A stretch of DNA of 64,000 nucleotides, taken from Rhynchonema sp. JSB1_4 (taxonomy: Eukaryota > Nematoda > Chromadorea > Monhysterida > Xyalidae). The notes beneath the pieces are model-generated. The model ran no database searches and was not told the origin of the DNA. It saw only the letters and a list, made by a program, of their open reading frames with translations. Both the position numbers and the translations under genes were made by a program. Positions within the stretch are counted from its first letter, which is position 1. Each line of letters starts with the position of its first letter. Below are positions 34,738 through 46,182 of the stretch, one piece after another. The stretch is from contig JASAMV010009038.1 of assembly GCA_030248065.1 (NCBI GenBank), positions 1 through 64,000 of the forward strand, written 5' to 3'.

Positions 34738-35503
34738 CAGAGATCGGAAACGGGCCGGGTAAAGTCGGCCCGGCCCGGTCGGCGAAAACTCCGGCCCGGC
34801 CCGGTGGAGGGCTGCAGGTCGGCCCGGCCCGGCCCGGTCAGCCAATTTTCAAGGGCCGAAAACTGAAAAAGTCCAAAAAGCTGAAAAAAATTCGAAAATT
34901 TCTGCAGAATACTTGTTTTCACTGGTGCAGCTGGGGGGAAGGGGTAGGTAGGTCGATTGACGCGCCATCCTGATGCAGTACGTAAGTCGCCGCCCTGGCT
35001 GGTACAGTTGTAGGTATATTTTTTGGCTCAAAATAGTTTAAAATCGGTATTTTTCACTCCATACAGGCGAAAAATCGCGCGTGACGCGCGAAATGAAATT
35101 AGCGCTTAAGAGTACATTCTCATCAATATGTATACATAAAAATTTTGTTCCCGGATGACCCCCATAGCTCGGCCGGTCGGTACAGTAGGTAGGTTGATTG
35201 CAGGCAGGCTTTTTTGGCGGTACAGTGGGTTGATTGCAAAGGCCTGGGTATGGGATGGGTAGCTACACAACTGCTTCTTTCTTCAAAACGATGACTGAAA
35301 AGATCAAGAACTAGGAAATGTTATTGCGCGAAGCGGAAAAATTTTGAAAATTTTGGTTCAAAAAATGGTAATTTCGTTCGAATTTAGACATACCGGGCCG
35401 GGCTGCTCGGCCCGGCCCGGTCCCCCCAAATCTCCGGCCCGGCCCGGCCGACCAAGTCCAAAATCGCGGCCCGGCCCGGCCCGTGTACCGTTTCCGATCT
35501 CTG
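34738..35503. mobile_element. GGCCCGG-family hAT MITE with a nested MITE
   Basis: Inverted ends CAGAGATCGGAAACGGGCCG, flanked by CCCTGCTT on both sides (34730-34737, 35504-35511). Contains the younger insertion 34920-35273. Confidence 0.87.
34920..35273. mobile_element. hAT-like MITE nested in 34738-35503
   Basis: Ends CACTGGTGCAGCTGGGG and complement GGGTAGCTACACAACTG; flanks CTTGTTTT and CTTCTTTC (six of eight). Contains a CGCGCGTGACGCGCG hairpin. Confidence 0.7.
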
Positions 35504-35749
35504 CCCTGCTTACTTGCCGAATCCGTCAGAAATTTTAGTATTTTTGACAAAAAATCTCTACTTTTTCAGTAAAATAAGTCACTTCAGAAGCTTCGGGCCG
35601 GGGTGCCTGGCCCGGCCCGGCCCGAGCAAAAAGCCCAAAATCGCGGCCCGGCCCGATTGCGACCTCTGTTTGAGAATGGCTTGGCTTTTTTTATCAAAAA
35701 ACTATTATTGTTGGTTTTCGTTATTTATTGCAGCTCCTGTGTCGCAACA

Positions 35750-36271
35750 ATGGCGCACACGCTTTCACGTGCGATGCTCGGTGCAATTCGTTCGACACAA
35801 AGACAAACAATCCCGAATGTGCAAAAATTAATTTTCCCTGCTGCGTTCAGCTTTGAAGAACACCAAAGGTTTGGGTTTGCGGTGTTTTTTGTTGCTCTGT
35901 CGCAGACAAATAGCGGTGCAGTATACCGTAAGAACCTAAATACAGGCCTCCCTGAACCGAGCTCCCGCATAATACGGCCCCCCTTCGGCTTTTTCGGGCC
36001 CAAAGGTAGGCGTTTCGCCCTTTGGAATTCCTGATATGTACCGAACCGATAATTTATTTGAAAAAAGAAGGATGAGTCAGTAATTTAAATTTTTGCAAAA
36101 AAAACGTTTTTGGCCGAAAAATCCGCTTTTTTCATATGAATTACCAGTACCCAGTGGTGTCGTTGAGAAATCGAAATTTTCCCATCCCCCATTTTGATTT
36201 CCACATACCCCCAATATTTCCTACCAGGGGGGGGGGTTTTCCAAAACCAAAAACCCACCAAAAAAAAAAAA

Positions 36272-36309
<38 letters not shown>

Positions 36310-39300
36310 TACCTACCTAAGCCCCCGGGAGCTCTGCTCTATGTGGAAATTGGTGGAAAATGGGCTTTCATTCCAGTCAAAAACAACTGATTCTGATAGC
36401 AGTGATGTTTTACTCGAGCAATAAGATCTGCTCGATGTCCTTTTTGAAGGTCAATTGGTCAAAGGTGTTCGCACCAACGAGGCCTGGCACCTCTCCGTCC
36501 CGTCTGTGAAAACAGGCCGAGACGGGAAAACTCACTGCTATTACATTATAATTGGGGGCAGTGTTGGAGGTGGGGGGGGTAGCCCCCAGTACAGTAGGTA
36601 TCCCCCTCGCCTGGTAAAGTAGGTATCCCACCGATGTTTGGCATGGTACAGCAGTGTAGTACTTGGTCAGGTTGTTGACGATAGATAGATTGGGACCCGA
36701 AATGTATTGACGATAGATAGATGACCCAAGTCCGAAATCTGGGGGGGTCGACCCAAACTTGTTGACGATAGATAGATGGTGGGGGGTCGCCAAAAATCAA
36801 CGTATAGTATAGTATACTAAGTAGGTGTGTAAATATAATGTGTAAATATGAATGAAAATGTACTTAAATGTACTAAATCCGCGCGTAGCGCGCGATTTTT
36901 TGCCTATTTGGGACAAAAAATACCGATTTTGAGGCAAAAATACCCATTTTGGGGTCGAAATGTGTTGACGATAGATAGATTGTTCCCAGAATTTGTTGAC
37001 GATAGATAGATTTGCCCAAAAGTGTTGACGATAGATAGATGAAATCAAAAAGTGTTGACGATAGATAGATGAATTTGGGGGGGACCCCCCACCCCCCCAG
37101 TACTACCCTGTGGTACAGTAGGTATCCCCCCCGATTTTCACCCCCTCCCCCAAACCCCCCTTGGACCTCCAACGACATCACTGCTGCTAACCACTAAAAC
37201 AGCATATTTTTACGAATTCGGACATGCTGTTGTTGTGTGTATCGGCTCTGTCGGACACACGGCAATCTGTGCCACAAAAATTTCAGGTTCTTTGCGACCG
37301 CTGATGATTTCGCTGCAGCACAAACAAATCTGAACAAGCTGACGAAAGATCCAGGCAATATGACAAAATTGGAATTGTACGCTCTTTTCAAGCAGGTTGG
37401 TTCGCTCAAAAAGCCAATACTGGCTGGTTGGGGAATTTGCACTGGAATTTTGAATAACGACATTGTTGATGCCAGACTGCAGTTCACTCGTAACTAAAAT
37501 ATCTGTCAGGCCAACTCGGGCAAATGCAACACGAAACGTCCGGGCATGGTTGACTTCGTGGGTCGAGCTAAGTGGGATGCGTGGAACGGCTTGGGTGACA
37601 TGTCTAAAGTCAGTTTGGTTTTTATGTTGGGCGGTGTCAAGCGTATCTTACTGGTGCGACAAACCTACACCGCAAACGTTATTTATTTCACTTCGATGAA
37701 TAACTTTTTACCTTCTTCGTCGAATTAATCACAGTAATACAATCTCAAAGTATCCGTCATTGAAAACTTCGCGTGGTCGTAATCGAAAGGCAGGCAGATC
37801 CGATCTGCGATTCCTTAACCAACCAGTTAGTGTAGTGCTAGCACATGATCAATTTATTGTACTCTTCATTCCCAGGAGGACGCCATGGCCAAATACATTT
37901 CCACAGTCAATTCATTGGTCGAAGCAGAAGGGGGCGGAGCGGCGTCTGACCAATCAGGGACCGGTGCAACCGACAACAGCCAATCACCTGCGAGCGATGA
38001 TTTCATTGTGACCGAACAACAAGGACCGGTGTTCAGAATAAGGCTGAATCGGCCGACAAAGAAGAATGCCATTACCAAGGATGTCAGTTTTGGATGTTTT
38101 GCTAATTCTTTCGTTGACACGAACTATATTTTTTGAGAAGCGTAATTAAAAGAACATCAGAATTAGTAATCAAAAGGGATCCTTATATATTGTTCATCTT
38201 AGTCTTTTCGACCTTGTACTCCTCCCTGTCCCTACAGATGTATCGCCGAATCACAAACGCGCTCAACGAAGCTGGCCGGAACGATAATACCGTGATAACG
38301 GTGTTTGAAGGTAAAGGTAGTTTTATTATGAGGGGCCGATAAAAAAAAGTAAAAGATAATTGGCATATGAAAAATTAGCAGCATTGTTTTAGCCGCCGGC
38401 GACGACTATTTTTCGTCCGGCAACGACCTGTCGATGTTCATGGAGGCGGCACAAGGCAACATGCAGCAGCTGGCGGAGGAAGGCAGAGTGCTACTCAAGT
38501 GGGTCTTCGGTGCGCTTTGTTGCTTCAATAGTTTACATTTATGCTCGCCACTGGCGAATCCAGGAGGCCACGGGGCCCTAGCCCCCCTTATGTCTAAGTG
38601 GCCCATGAAGGGGCTACCATTTCGGAGAGACGAAGTCGGAGAGAAAGAAGAAGCCCTAAATCGCAGAATTTTCACGCTGATACACTTCAAAAGCCCAAAA
38701 ATCGTGCGCTTCGCGCGTCAGATACACTCATTTTCGTGAAATTTGGCCGTCGTGTGTGCAAACAGTGCAAAATTTGCTCATATTTTGCATGGTATTTAGC
38801 TCAAAATCTCCCATTTATAAAGAAAAATCAAACATACACTAGACAAAAATGACTTTTAGGATTTGCCCACCCCCCTTCGCTGAAAGCTGGATCCGCCACT
38901 GATGCCCGTCATCGTAAAATGTTTCAAGCTCATGATGAGCGGCACCAGACCGGACCTTTTCGCATAAGTACAAGTGGTGTGGTGTATACTTGCGGGCCGG
39001 AAAAAAACCGTTTTTTTCCGAAAAAACCGAAAAAAAACCGTTTTTTTCCGAGGCCCGGAAAAATACATTTTTATTTTTCCGGAAATTTTTCCAAGTGGCT
39101 ACTTTTGGAAAAAAAACGTTTTTTTTCCAAAAATTTCCGAGATATTTTCCAAGGTTGCGATAGGATGTTGTCAAAACCAATGTAAATCGGTACTAAACAG
39201 TTCAAAATGAGCACTTTTTAATCTCCAAGTGCACTCTTCATACTGTTTCAGGCCATTTCCCGACGAAAATTTCTCCAAAATAGGCGTTTGTGGACCATGG

Positions 39301-42300
39301 GTATCCTTAAGTACTGGAAAAATATTTGGAAAAAAACGGTTTTTTTCCAAAAATATATTTTGCGGAAAAATACGCAAGTATAGTGTGGTGTATAGTGAAT
39401 TTCCAAATTCGCTGCCACACAGTAAAGTACGCCCCATAGTTAATGTCAAGTTCTGAGCCCGAAAATCAACTTGTGAAACATTCGGACAACCAGCCCACAC
39501 GCAGCTTGCCATCCAGCCAGGCAGCTGCGCGCAATGTTTCAGAACCCCGCGTGGTTAGCGTTCGAGTTTATAACTTGACATTAACTATGGGGCGTATTTT
39601 ACTGTGCGGGAGCGAATTTGGAAATTTATATACCAGTCGATTATATCTCCAACGTGATTTAAGCTTTGAACTAAAGTAGGGATTTTGTTCAAATGAGACA
39701 CAGGTGCCACGGCACCTTAGTATGGCACTTTAATCACCGACTTTTAGGTACCAAGAAGACGTTCCGTCACCCGAATAGGAGCCGAAACCACCAGAAAGAG
39801 CATAAATATTCGGTGAAGCTCAAAACCTGGCAGTTGTCCCTGGCGGTGAAAAACTCGCACAAAATCACTGCATTATGGCACTACAGACAAGACAACACAC
39901 AATTTTCAATAAAGATAATGCTCCCAACTACCAAACTCATTTGCAGCAACTACGTACGAGCATTCATCGACCATCCCAAGGTGCTAATCGGTTTGGTGCA
40001 GGGCCCGGCTGTGGGCATATCGGTTACCGTCTTGGGATTGTGTGACTTGGTGTATGCTGCCAAGAGGGTACGTAATTGGTTCTGGTTTTAGGGCGTTTAG
40101 ATCTGGTTTCGTGTGGGGTGCTGCACCAACATATTTTTGTGACTGTTTGTCAGTTTCAGCAAGTCGACGATTGATGTTTCACGCTTAAAGGGTGTGTCTA
40201 ACGTCTCTTAACCCCATGTTTTATGAGGTGCAATCGAAAGATGACCTCGACAGCCCGCCGTGTGCAAAAAACCGCGTCTTGTAGCTCGCTAAATCGCGAA
40301 ATCTTGAGGGTTACTTTTCGAATTAAATCAATTTCCGGACACAAAACTTCAGGCGCTTTTGAGTGGGAGCTACTCACGTTTGGCGTTTTTCTGCTGAAAC
40401 ATTGCATGTTTAAGCGCGGCTCAGCCGCCTATGCAATGCACGTAGACGCTCAACACACACCGCTCTGGCTGCTGGCTTGACTGTGGACACAATGAATGTT
40501 TCATTTAACACACAGAAGCTGGTTTGTGTGTGTTTCGCTTCGTAGTTCTTTTCCGTCTGCTCAGTCTGAATTTTGTGTCCGGAAATTGATTTTATTCGAA
40601 AAGTAACCCTCAAGATTTCGCGATTTAGCGAGTTAGAAGACGCGTTTTTTTTGCACACGGCGGCCTTTCGGGGACATCTTTCAATTCCACCCAAAAAAAC
40701 ATAGGTTAGGAGACGTTAGACACACCCTTTAAATGACTAGGCTATGAGTCGTTGTCGGAGGTAATCCTGAACCTTTTGCAAACAAAGAAATGCAATAATA
40801 ATTGTTCCGTGAGTCATTGCTCATCAACCAGGAACGTGTCAACTATACGTTAGTAATATTTATCGAAGCCATTTATTTGCGGTACCTTCAGGCCACATTC
40901 CACACGCCATTCCCTGCCGTCGGCCAATCACCGGAGGGATGCTCATCATACACATTCGCTAAATTGATGGGCCATTCGAAGGTGAACATAATGAACTCTG
41001 GCTGCAGTTTAGATACATAGTTACCTACAGTCGACTCTCTCTATAGTGAACGTCCATATGGTGAATTCCCTGCATAGTGAACAAGTTTTTGATCACCAAT
41101 CTACCGCTAGCCTCTTATCTACTGCTCTTTGTAGTGAATATTCCATGTAGTGAACAAAAATGCTGTATCGATCGATTCACCAGAGCGTTGACTGTATAGG
41201 CAATCCATCGGCTCATGGCACTTTTCATACACACAGTGCGCATGCAACAGCACACGCCATTTTCTAAACAAAATGTACACTTTGAGCGAGTGTCATGCTT
41301 TGGTGGCCCGCTTTTTAATTTATCCGGTTTTCATCAGCTGCTTGACATAACACTTTTCTGCACTATTGCAAAATTTGGGGATGTTTAAACAGATAACTGC
41401 AAGGAACAGATGCATTCATTGACGGCAGTAATGTAGCATGCAGCCTGTGTATGTTGAGTGCCATGAGCCGGCGGATTGCCTATACTTGATTTTTCGCGTC
41501 GCGTACAGTACACAGAGAGAAATGCGCGTTTCTTTGCTGTATACTTTACATGAGACTTGGTGCTGCATCAGGCATGTTGATGGCAGCAGTGATGCTTCAC
41601 GCGTGAATCACTTCGGGGTCTTTCCGAAACTTGATAGTCGAGATGCGAGTTCCGAAAGTGTGAAAAATAAGAAAACGCATACAACAATGATACCAAGATT
41701 TCTTAGTGATGTGTTTCCTGCGTTCAAATTTTTAACAGGCAGGCTCCATTATCTGAATCAGTGCTGTGGCTGGGGGTGGGGTTTTGGGGGTCCCCTCCAC
41801 GCGTGTACCCTACCCGCTCCGATTTTTGCCCTTAAAGTGCCCATCTTTTCGGTCAAAAATGTCCAAGTTTCGACCGAAACCCTTTGAAGTCCAAAAAATC
41901 GCGCACCCGAAAAACTTGTGTAGTACACTACCCGCCCCGAAAACTTCCCTATCCCCCAAACCGGATTCCCCCCCCCAAAGTTCCAGGTACACTACCCCTA
42001 CCCGCCCCGGATTTTTCCACCTATGTACCCTACCCGCCCTACGAAAGCAGTGGTGTGGTTGGGGGGAAGGGGGCTACCCCCCTAGTATCCGGTATCTTGA
42101 TTTTTTCGCCCAGGGGTATCCGGTATCCTGACCTTTTTTCCAGGGGTATGCCACCCTAAAAATTTTTCCGAAAACCGTAAAAATCGCCCATTTTTACCTC
42201 CAAAATCCTCAAAATCGCTTGCTCGCGCAAGCATAACCCCCAAATGACTATTTCTTGTGCTTCCAACACCGATTTTGCTCAATTTTCCTTTAAAAAATTG

Positions 42301-43641
42301 GCGTTTTTTAAACCACCCCCCGCCCTAGGCATCCGAGATTTTTATTTTAGATGGCAACCACCCCCCCCCCGGGATCCGAGTTTTTTATTTTGGGTATGCG
42401 GTATTTGGGTTAGAGAAATGTCGGGTGTCGGGTGCCTCCAGATGTCGGGTGTCGGGTTTTTTGGGACCCGACACTTACGGTTCAAAACTTCAGTTTTGCT
42501 GGGAGAAGAATTTTGAGAGAAAATTTTCTTCGAACCATATGTTTCTGAAGACGCAGTAACATTTTGGTGTTTGTTTCGTGTGAAAAAACTTGAATTCAGT
42601 AACTTGGCCCAAAAATTGCGCTACTAATGCAAATGAGCAAAAAATTGCCTGTTTTTGGTCCAAAACTAGATGTCGGGTGTCGGCTTTTTTCTCAGATGTC
42701 GGCACTTCCAGATGTCGGTGTCTGGTACTTGGTACCCCCCCCCCCGACCTCTAACCCAGTCCGGTATCCGAAAATTTTGGATTTTGGGTATCCGGTATCC
42801 TGATTTTTTGATTTCCCAACGACACGACTGCACCAAAGTAGCCACAGCACTAATCTGAATGCAATCGAAGTTCAGAAAGTTTGTGAGGCTCATCTCTCAT
42901 AGAAAATCACATGACTTTTTAATGATGTTTTACGCAAGAATGACTATCACCTCTTTGTTTTGGTCCCTAATCGTCATCCGAAACGGGGACCCTCAAAGCA
43001 AACTTCGTCATGAACAAAGCCTACAAAAATTCAAATGATTGTCATTCTCATTCAGGCTGCTGAAATGTTGTTCGGCCGCAAATTGAGTGCGTCTGAAGCT
43101 TGGGAGCGTAACCTGGTGACTGATGTGTTCCCGGATGCAACATTCAGACAGGAGGCACAGCGAAGGATTGAACAGTTCGCTAAATTGCCGCCAAAGGTTG
43201 GGATTGATATCAACTTTGGAGTTTTGATTGGAGGTTTCGTGTTGGCGTGACAAAAAAAGTTTAACGAATTTGTTGAAACCTTCGTTGATATCAAACTGAG
43301 GCTGATCTAAAACTTGGTGATCGAATTGGTTCTGATTTCATGCACTTTTACGCTGGTCAAAAATAAACTAACTGTTAGTTTGCTTACCATGATATAGAGA
43401 TGAGATCCACATCCACCACCAAATTTGTATGGGCATTGCGACATGTTTTGTTACACTTGGTGCACGCACATCAACTGATATTTTCACACAGACGCTGTGC
43501 ATCTGCAAGAACACGATGCGGGTGCACGAGCGGGAGAAGCTGCACGCGATCAATGACAGTGAATGTGTACAATTGGCCAAGTGCTGGTTGTCGGAAGAGT
43601 TGGTGCAACAAGTCATGGGCTTCTTCAATAGAAAGAAGTGA
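35750..43641 (+). CDS. ECI2: Enoyl-CoA delta isomerase 2 with N-terminal acyl-CoA-binding domain
   Basis: Ten exons, 404 residues: 35750-35868, 37287-37395, 37510-37608, 37876-38082, 38238-38310, 38393-38498, 39947-40067, 40892-40981, 43056-43196, 43492-43641. Moves cis-3/trans-3 double bonds of enoyl-CoAs to trans-2 so unsaturated fatty acids can enter beta-oxidation. Exon 1 is Arg/Ser/Thr/Gln-rich without acids at its start, a mitochondrial presequence pattern. Exons 2-4 encode an ACBP domain ([33 protein letters not shown]). Exons 4-9 are the crotonase fold: [17 protein letters not shown] for the oxyanion hole, and [11 protein letters not shown] with the expected catalytic Glu. Length fits the family (about 390). 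The C terminus NRKK is not a peroxisomal signal. An acceptor lies 16 bases before the ATG. Introns hold at least six MITEs. Confidence 0.93.
36154..36650. repeat. Degenerate MITE fragments and a poly-C run in ECI2 intron 1
   Basis: Starts with the left end CAGTGGTGTCGTTGAGAAAT; a candidate right end CCAACGACATCACTG lies near 37184, but the flanks do not match. A run of over 30 C occurs at about 36274-36310. At 36559 a CAGTGTTGGAGGTGGG left end marks a relative of 32589-34189. Confidence 0.6.
36652..37110. mobile_element. hAT-like MITE with seven TTGACGATAGATAGAT motifs
   Basis: Ends CAGTGTAGTACTTGG and complement CCAGTACTACCCTG, flanked by TGGTACAG on both sides (36644-36651, 37111-37118). 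TTGACGATAGATAGAT or a close form occurs three times on the left and four on the right, all in the same orientation. Inserted into an older TACAGTAGGTATCC element in ECI2 intron 1. Confidence 0.87.
38549..38901. mobile_element. hAT-like MITE (CAGTGGCGGATCCAG family) in ECI2 intron
   Basis: Ends CACTGGCGAATCCAGG and complement GCTGGATCCGCCACTG; flanks ATGCTCGC and ATGCCCGT (six of eight). A right-end copy of the family is visible at about 5333-5351. Confidence 0.75.
38985..39382. mobile_element. hAT-like MITE (family shared with 104-516)
   Basis: Inverted ends TATACTTGCG, flanked by GTGTGGTG on both sides (38977-38984, 39383-39390). Interior matches 104-516. In an ECI2 intron. Confidence 0.85.
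39399..39627. mobile_element. Small MITE with about 50-base inverted arms
   Basis: Left arm AATTTCCAAATTCGCTGCCA... through CATAGTTAATGTCAAGTT; right arm is its reverse complement with few changes (AACTTGACATTAACTATGG through GAATTTGGAAATTT). The superfamily is unclear because no flanking duplication stands out. Immediately next to 38985-39382. Confidence 0.75.
40189..40728. mobile_element. piggyBac-like MITE, TTAA flanks
   Basis: Long inverted arms of about 150 bases begin AGGGTGTGTCTAACGTCTC; TTAA on both sides (40185-40188, 40729-40732), the target site used by piggyBac elements. Arms share GAAAAGTAACCCTCAAGATT. Lies in an ECI2 intron. Confidence 0.75.
41028..41194. mobile_element. Tc1/mariner (pogo/Tigger-type) MITE
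   Basis: Starts CAGTCGACTCTCTCTATAGT and ends GCGTTGACTG, with TA on each side. Contains repeated ATAGTGAAC / GTAGTGAAC units, common in Tigger-like ends. Confidence 0.7.
41759..42852. mobile_element. hAT-like element interrupted by a second hAT element
   Basis: Ends CAGTGCTGTGGCTGGGG and complement TAGCCACAGCACT, flanked by ATCTGAAT on both sides (41751-41758, 42853-42860). Without the nested insert it is about 300 bases. In the ECI2 intron before exon 43056. Confidence 0.87.
42048..42830. mobile_element. Nested hAT-like element (CAGTGGTGTSGTTGGG family)
   Basis: Ends CAGTGGTGTGGTTGGGG and complement CCCAACGACACGACTG; flanks TACGAAAG and CACCAAAG (six of eight). Interior has the CCGGTATCTTGATTTTT motif seen at 17.3 kb and a GCTTGCTCGCGCAAGC palindrome. 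Confidence 0.75.
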
Positions 43642-44200
43642 TTGGAATGGAATGTGCTGCTGAATTTGAGAATCGTTATACTCATGCAGGGTTCTTGTGT
43701 TTGCATGTTGAGTGAGAGAAATCTGTTATTTATTCGTTTTGATTCGTATGATTCAGTTTCAGTCAGGCTAGCTTAGATCCCTTTATCTGTATATTTGAAC
43801 CGGTGGGCTGGGTTGATCTCTGGGCATTGTTGAAACTTATGAAAATACACGTTACTCAACTCAACGTATGTATATTATAATATTGCGGTGATTGATGAAT
43901 TGTTGTGTTCCTGTTATTAACATTCAGAAAGCACTGTTATTGTGCTAGTTTATTCACATGTTATAGCTCAATAGCACCACATAGCGCAATCTTGCCTTTG
44001 CATTATTGTACCTAGTGTTATCAGTCCGGGTTAGAAGTGCACTGATAAAATGATAATCAACACAGAGCTGGCGTTTATCGCAAATCATCTTGCTTTCACC
44101 AAGTTTTCGCCTTGGCTCACCTTTGCTACCTTTACTCGCGTGCCTGTGTTCGTGGTTGCAAAGCATCCTTCACAATTTTAAGTGCAACAAACTTTACACA
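43642..44200. other. Intergenic spacer between the two ECI genes
   Basis: About 560 bases of unique-looking sequence with no open frame of interest, no MITE end and no clear AATAAA. It should hold the 3' end of ECI2 and the promoter of the paralog. Confidence 0.5.
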
Positions 44201-46182
44201 ATGAAACAATTGGTGAAGGTCAATAAGCTGAACGGGGTGTTCAACATTTGCCTGAACCGGCCGGAGAAGCTCAATGCATTCGCTCCTGAGGTAATGTTTC
44301 TGCTCGTAACTTGTCAGCTTGGTTTTGTGCTTTGATCCCAATTTTATTGTTCGCCAAATTGCAGTCCACAATTCTGCCTTTGTTCGCAATTCGTAGAGTG
44401 TCATTTATGTCATTCAGATGTACAACCGCGTTCGCGAAGCTCTGCATGAATCTGCTCGATCCTCCGATACGTTTGTGACCGTGTTGTCGTGTTAGTTTAT
44501 GTTAACAAGTTTGTTTGTTTGTTTTTCACAATACCATCAGTTTGTGGTCTAGAATTGCAATGCACTCAGGCTGATTTTATTTCTATGGTTCGTCAAATAT
44601 CAGCTATTCCATTTCAGCCACCGGTCGTTATTACTCGAGTGGCAACGATATGAGCACGTTTCTGAAAGGTGCTGAAAGCAGCGATATTGATACGATCACT
44701 CAGGAATCACGACAACGTGTGCAGTAAGTGCTTCGGTTTGGGACCGGGAGTTCTGGTCTGTGGCCGGATGATTTAAGATTTTTTTAATTGAACTCCAAGC
44801 AACATCTCAGCATGAGTGCACGCTCTTTGTGGTGCTACAACAGGTAGTGAGTGGGCGTTTCCGGTCACTGCATAGTGGAATTTTCACCTTTCACGTTGTA
44901 TGTGTGAGAGAAGCCCGCTGAAGCTGAAGAAGGAATTGCATTTTCGCTCACGTACTCAAGGAGGTCTCACACTGAAAAGGGTCACTACGAGGGTGGCAGA
45001 CCACCAACTCAGACAATTGAATTCAATGATCGAATTTCGATTTTGCGTGATTTTCAGGTCATTTGTTGCTGCATTTATCGACCACCCTAAACCACTCATC
45101 GCAGTGGTACAGGGCCCAGCTGTCGGAATTGCGTGCACATCACTGGGACTGTGCGACATTGTGTTGGCTAGTGATACGGTGAGTTGGGAATTGAGTCTTA
45201 CAGATTATTTGGTACATACTGTGTTTTGAGGCATGATGTGCCAAAAAAATTAAGACTTGGCACTATCTTCCTTCAAAAGTTGTTCCGTTGAAGTTAAACT
45301 GTTTCATTGTTAAAAGATAAGAAGTGAAACTGCCCCCTTTTCTCCAGGCCACGTTCAACACTCCCTTCACTCGATTGGGCCAAACGGCTGAGGGTTGTTC
45401 GTCGTATCTGTTCCCATTACTTATGGGCAGAACTGTGGTGAGTGCTCGAGCTTGTTTCCTCTCACATCCTTACCAGATCACTGTTTGCCAATCTTGAAAT
45501 TTTGTAGTTTTTGTCACTTTCCACGGAGCAATGACATTGATTGGATAACAGAACAGCTGGTCTTTGTAGCGTTACCAAAACATTTTGGTGTCCGCTTTTC
45601 ATCCGCTTCAATCGAACCAGAAACTTGGTCTCTCTCTCTCATTTCTTTCCTTCCCTCTTCCATTTTCAGGCAAACGAAGTTCTGCTTTTCGGCCGCAAAC
45701 TGGCAGCAAATGAAGCACTCACATATCGCCTGGTCACCGATGTTATACCTGCAGCACGGTTTGAGGCCGAAGCATGGCGTAGGGTGAAAGATTATGTGGC
45801 AACTGCTAAATTGGCCCCACAGGTTCGTTCTGGCATGGATTTTTTGGTTCCCATAAAATGTTTCATCTGATGCACGTATAAAGCTGTCATAAACTCCTAC
45901 TGCAATCAACCTCGTGCGGCACAATTTTCCAAAAAACCTGCCAACCACAAAAAATCAACTCCGTAATAAACGGAAACGCTTCCTGATCGTGTTTTAAGAG
46001 GTGAATCCTTTTTAATTCAGGCGACGTTGCGTGGAAAACGCGTGCTGCGCGCTCAGTTGAATGAAACACTACATGAAGTGAATAAACGGGAATTTGACGC
46101 GCTGATGGAATGTTGGAAAAGTACGGAACAAGTCGATGCTGTAATGCGATTCTTTGAAACGAGCCAGAAAGCAAAAATGTGA
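44201..46182 (+). CDS. Enoyl-CoA isomerase/hydratase paralog lacking the ACBP domain
   Basis: Seven exons, 264 residues: 44201-44290, 44418-44490, 44618-44723, 45058-45178, 45348-45437, 45670-45822, 46021-46182. Crotonase fold: [37 protein letters not shown] for the oxyanion hole, and [11 protein letters not shown] keeping the Glu that is catalytic in ECI2. Exon boundaries and phases equal those of ECI2 exons 4-10, and four internal exons have identical lengths (73, 106, 121, 90), so this is a tandem duplicate about 560 bases downstream. It lacks the presequence and ACBP part. The C terminus SQKAKM ends in AKM, a possible weak peroxisomal PTS1. Cytosolic or peroxisomal location is inferred. 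Confidence 0.9.

Larger units (their letters stand above)
29907..35668. mobile_element. Outer hAT-type element (GGCCCGG family) enclosing a nested transposon cluster
   Basis: Left end CAGAGGTCGCAATCGGGCCG at 29907 and its inverted copy ending 35668, flanked by TTTGAGAA on both sides (29899-29906 and 35669-35676). The GC-rich arms (GGCCCGGCCC runs, CCCCCAAATCTCC) are split by later insertions: a LINE, then several hAT MITEs. It ends about 65 bases before the splice acceptor of the ECI2 first exon (35733). No transposase was found. Confidence 0.8.

Noticed and set aside
36154..37184. Complete CAGTGGTGTCGTTG-family element around the MITE at 36652
   Set aside because: Left and right ends are present but the flanking 8 bases do not match, so a single insertion cannot be shown.
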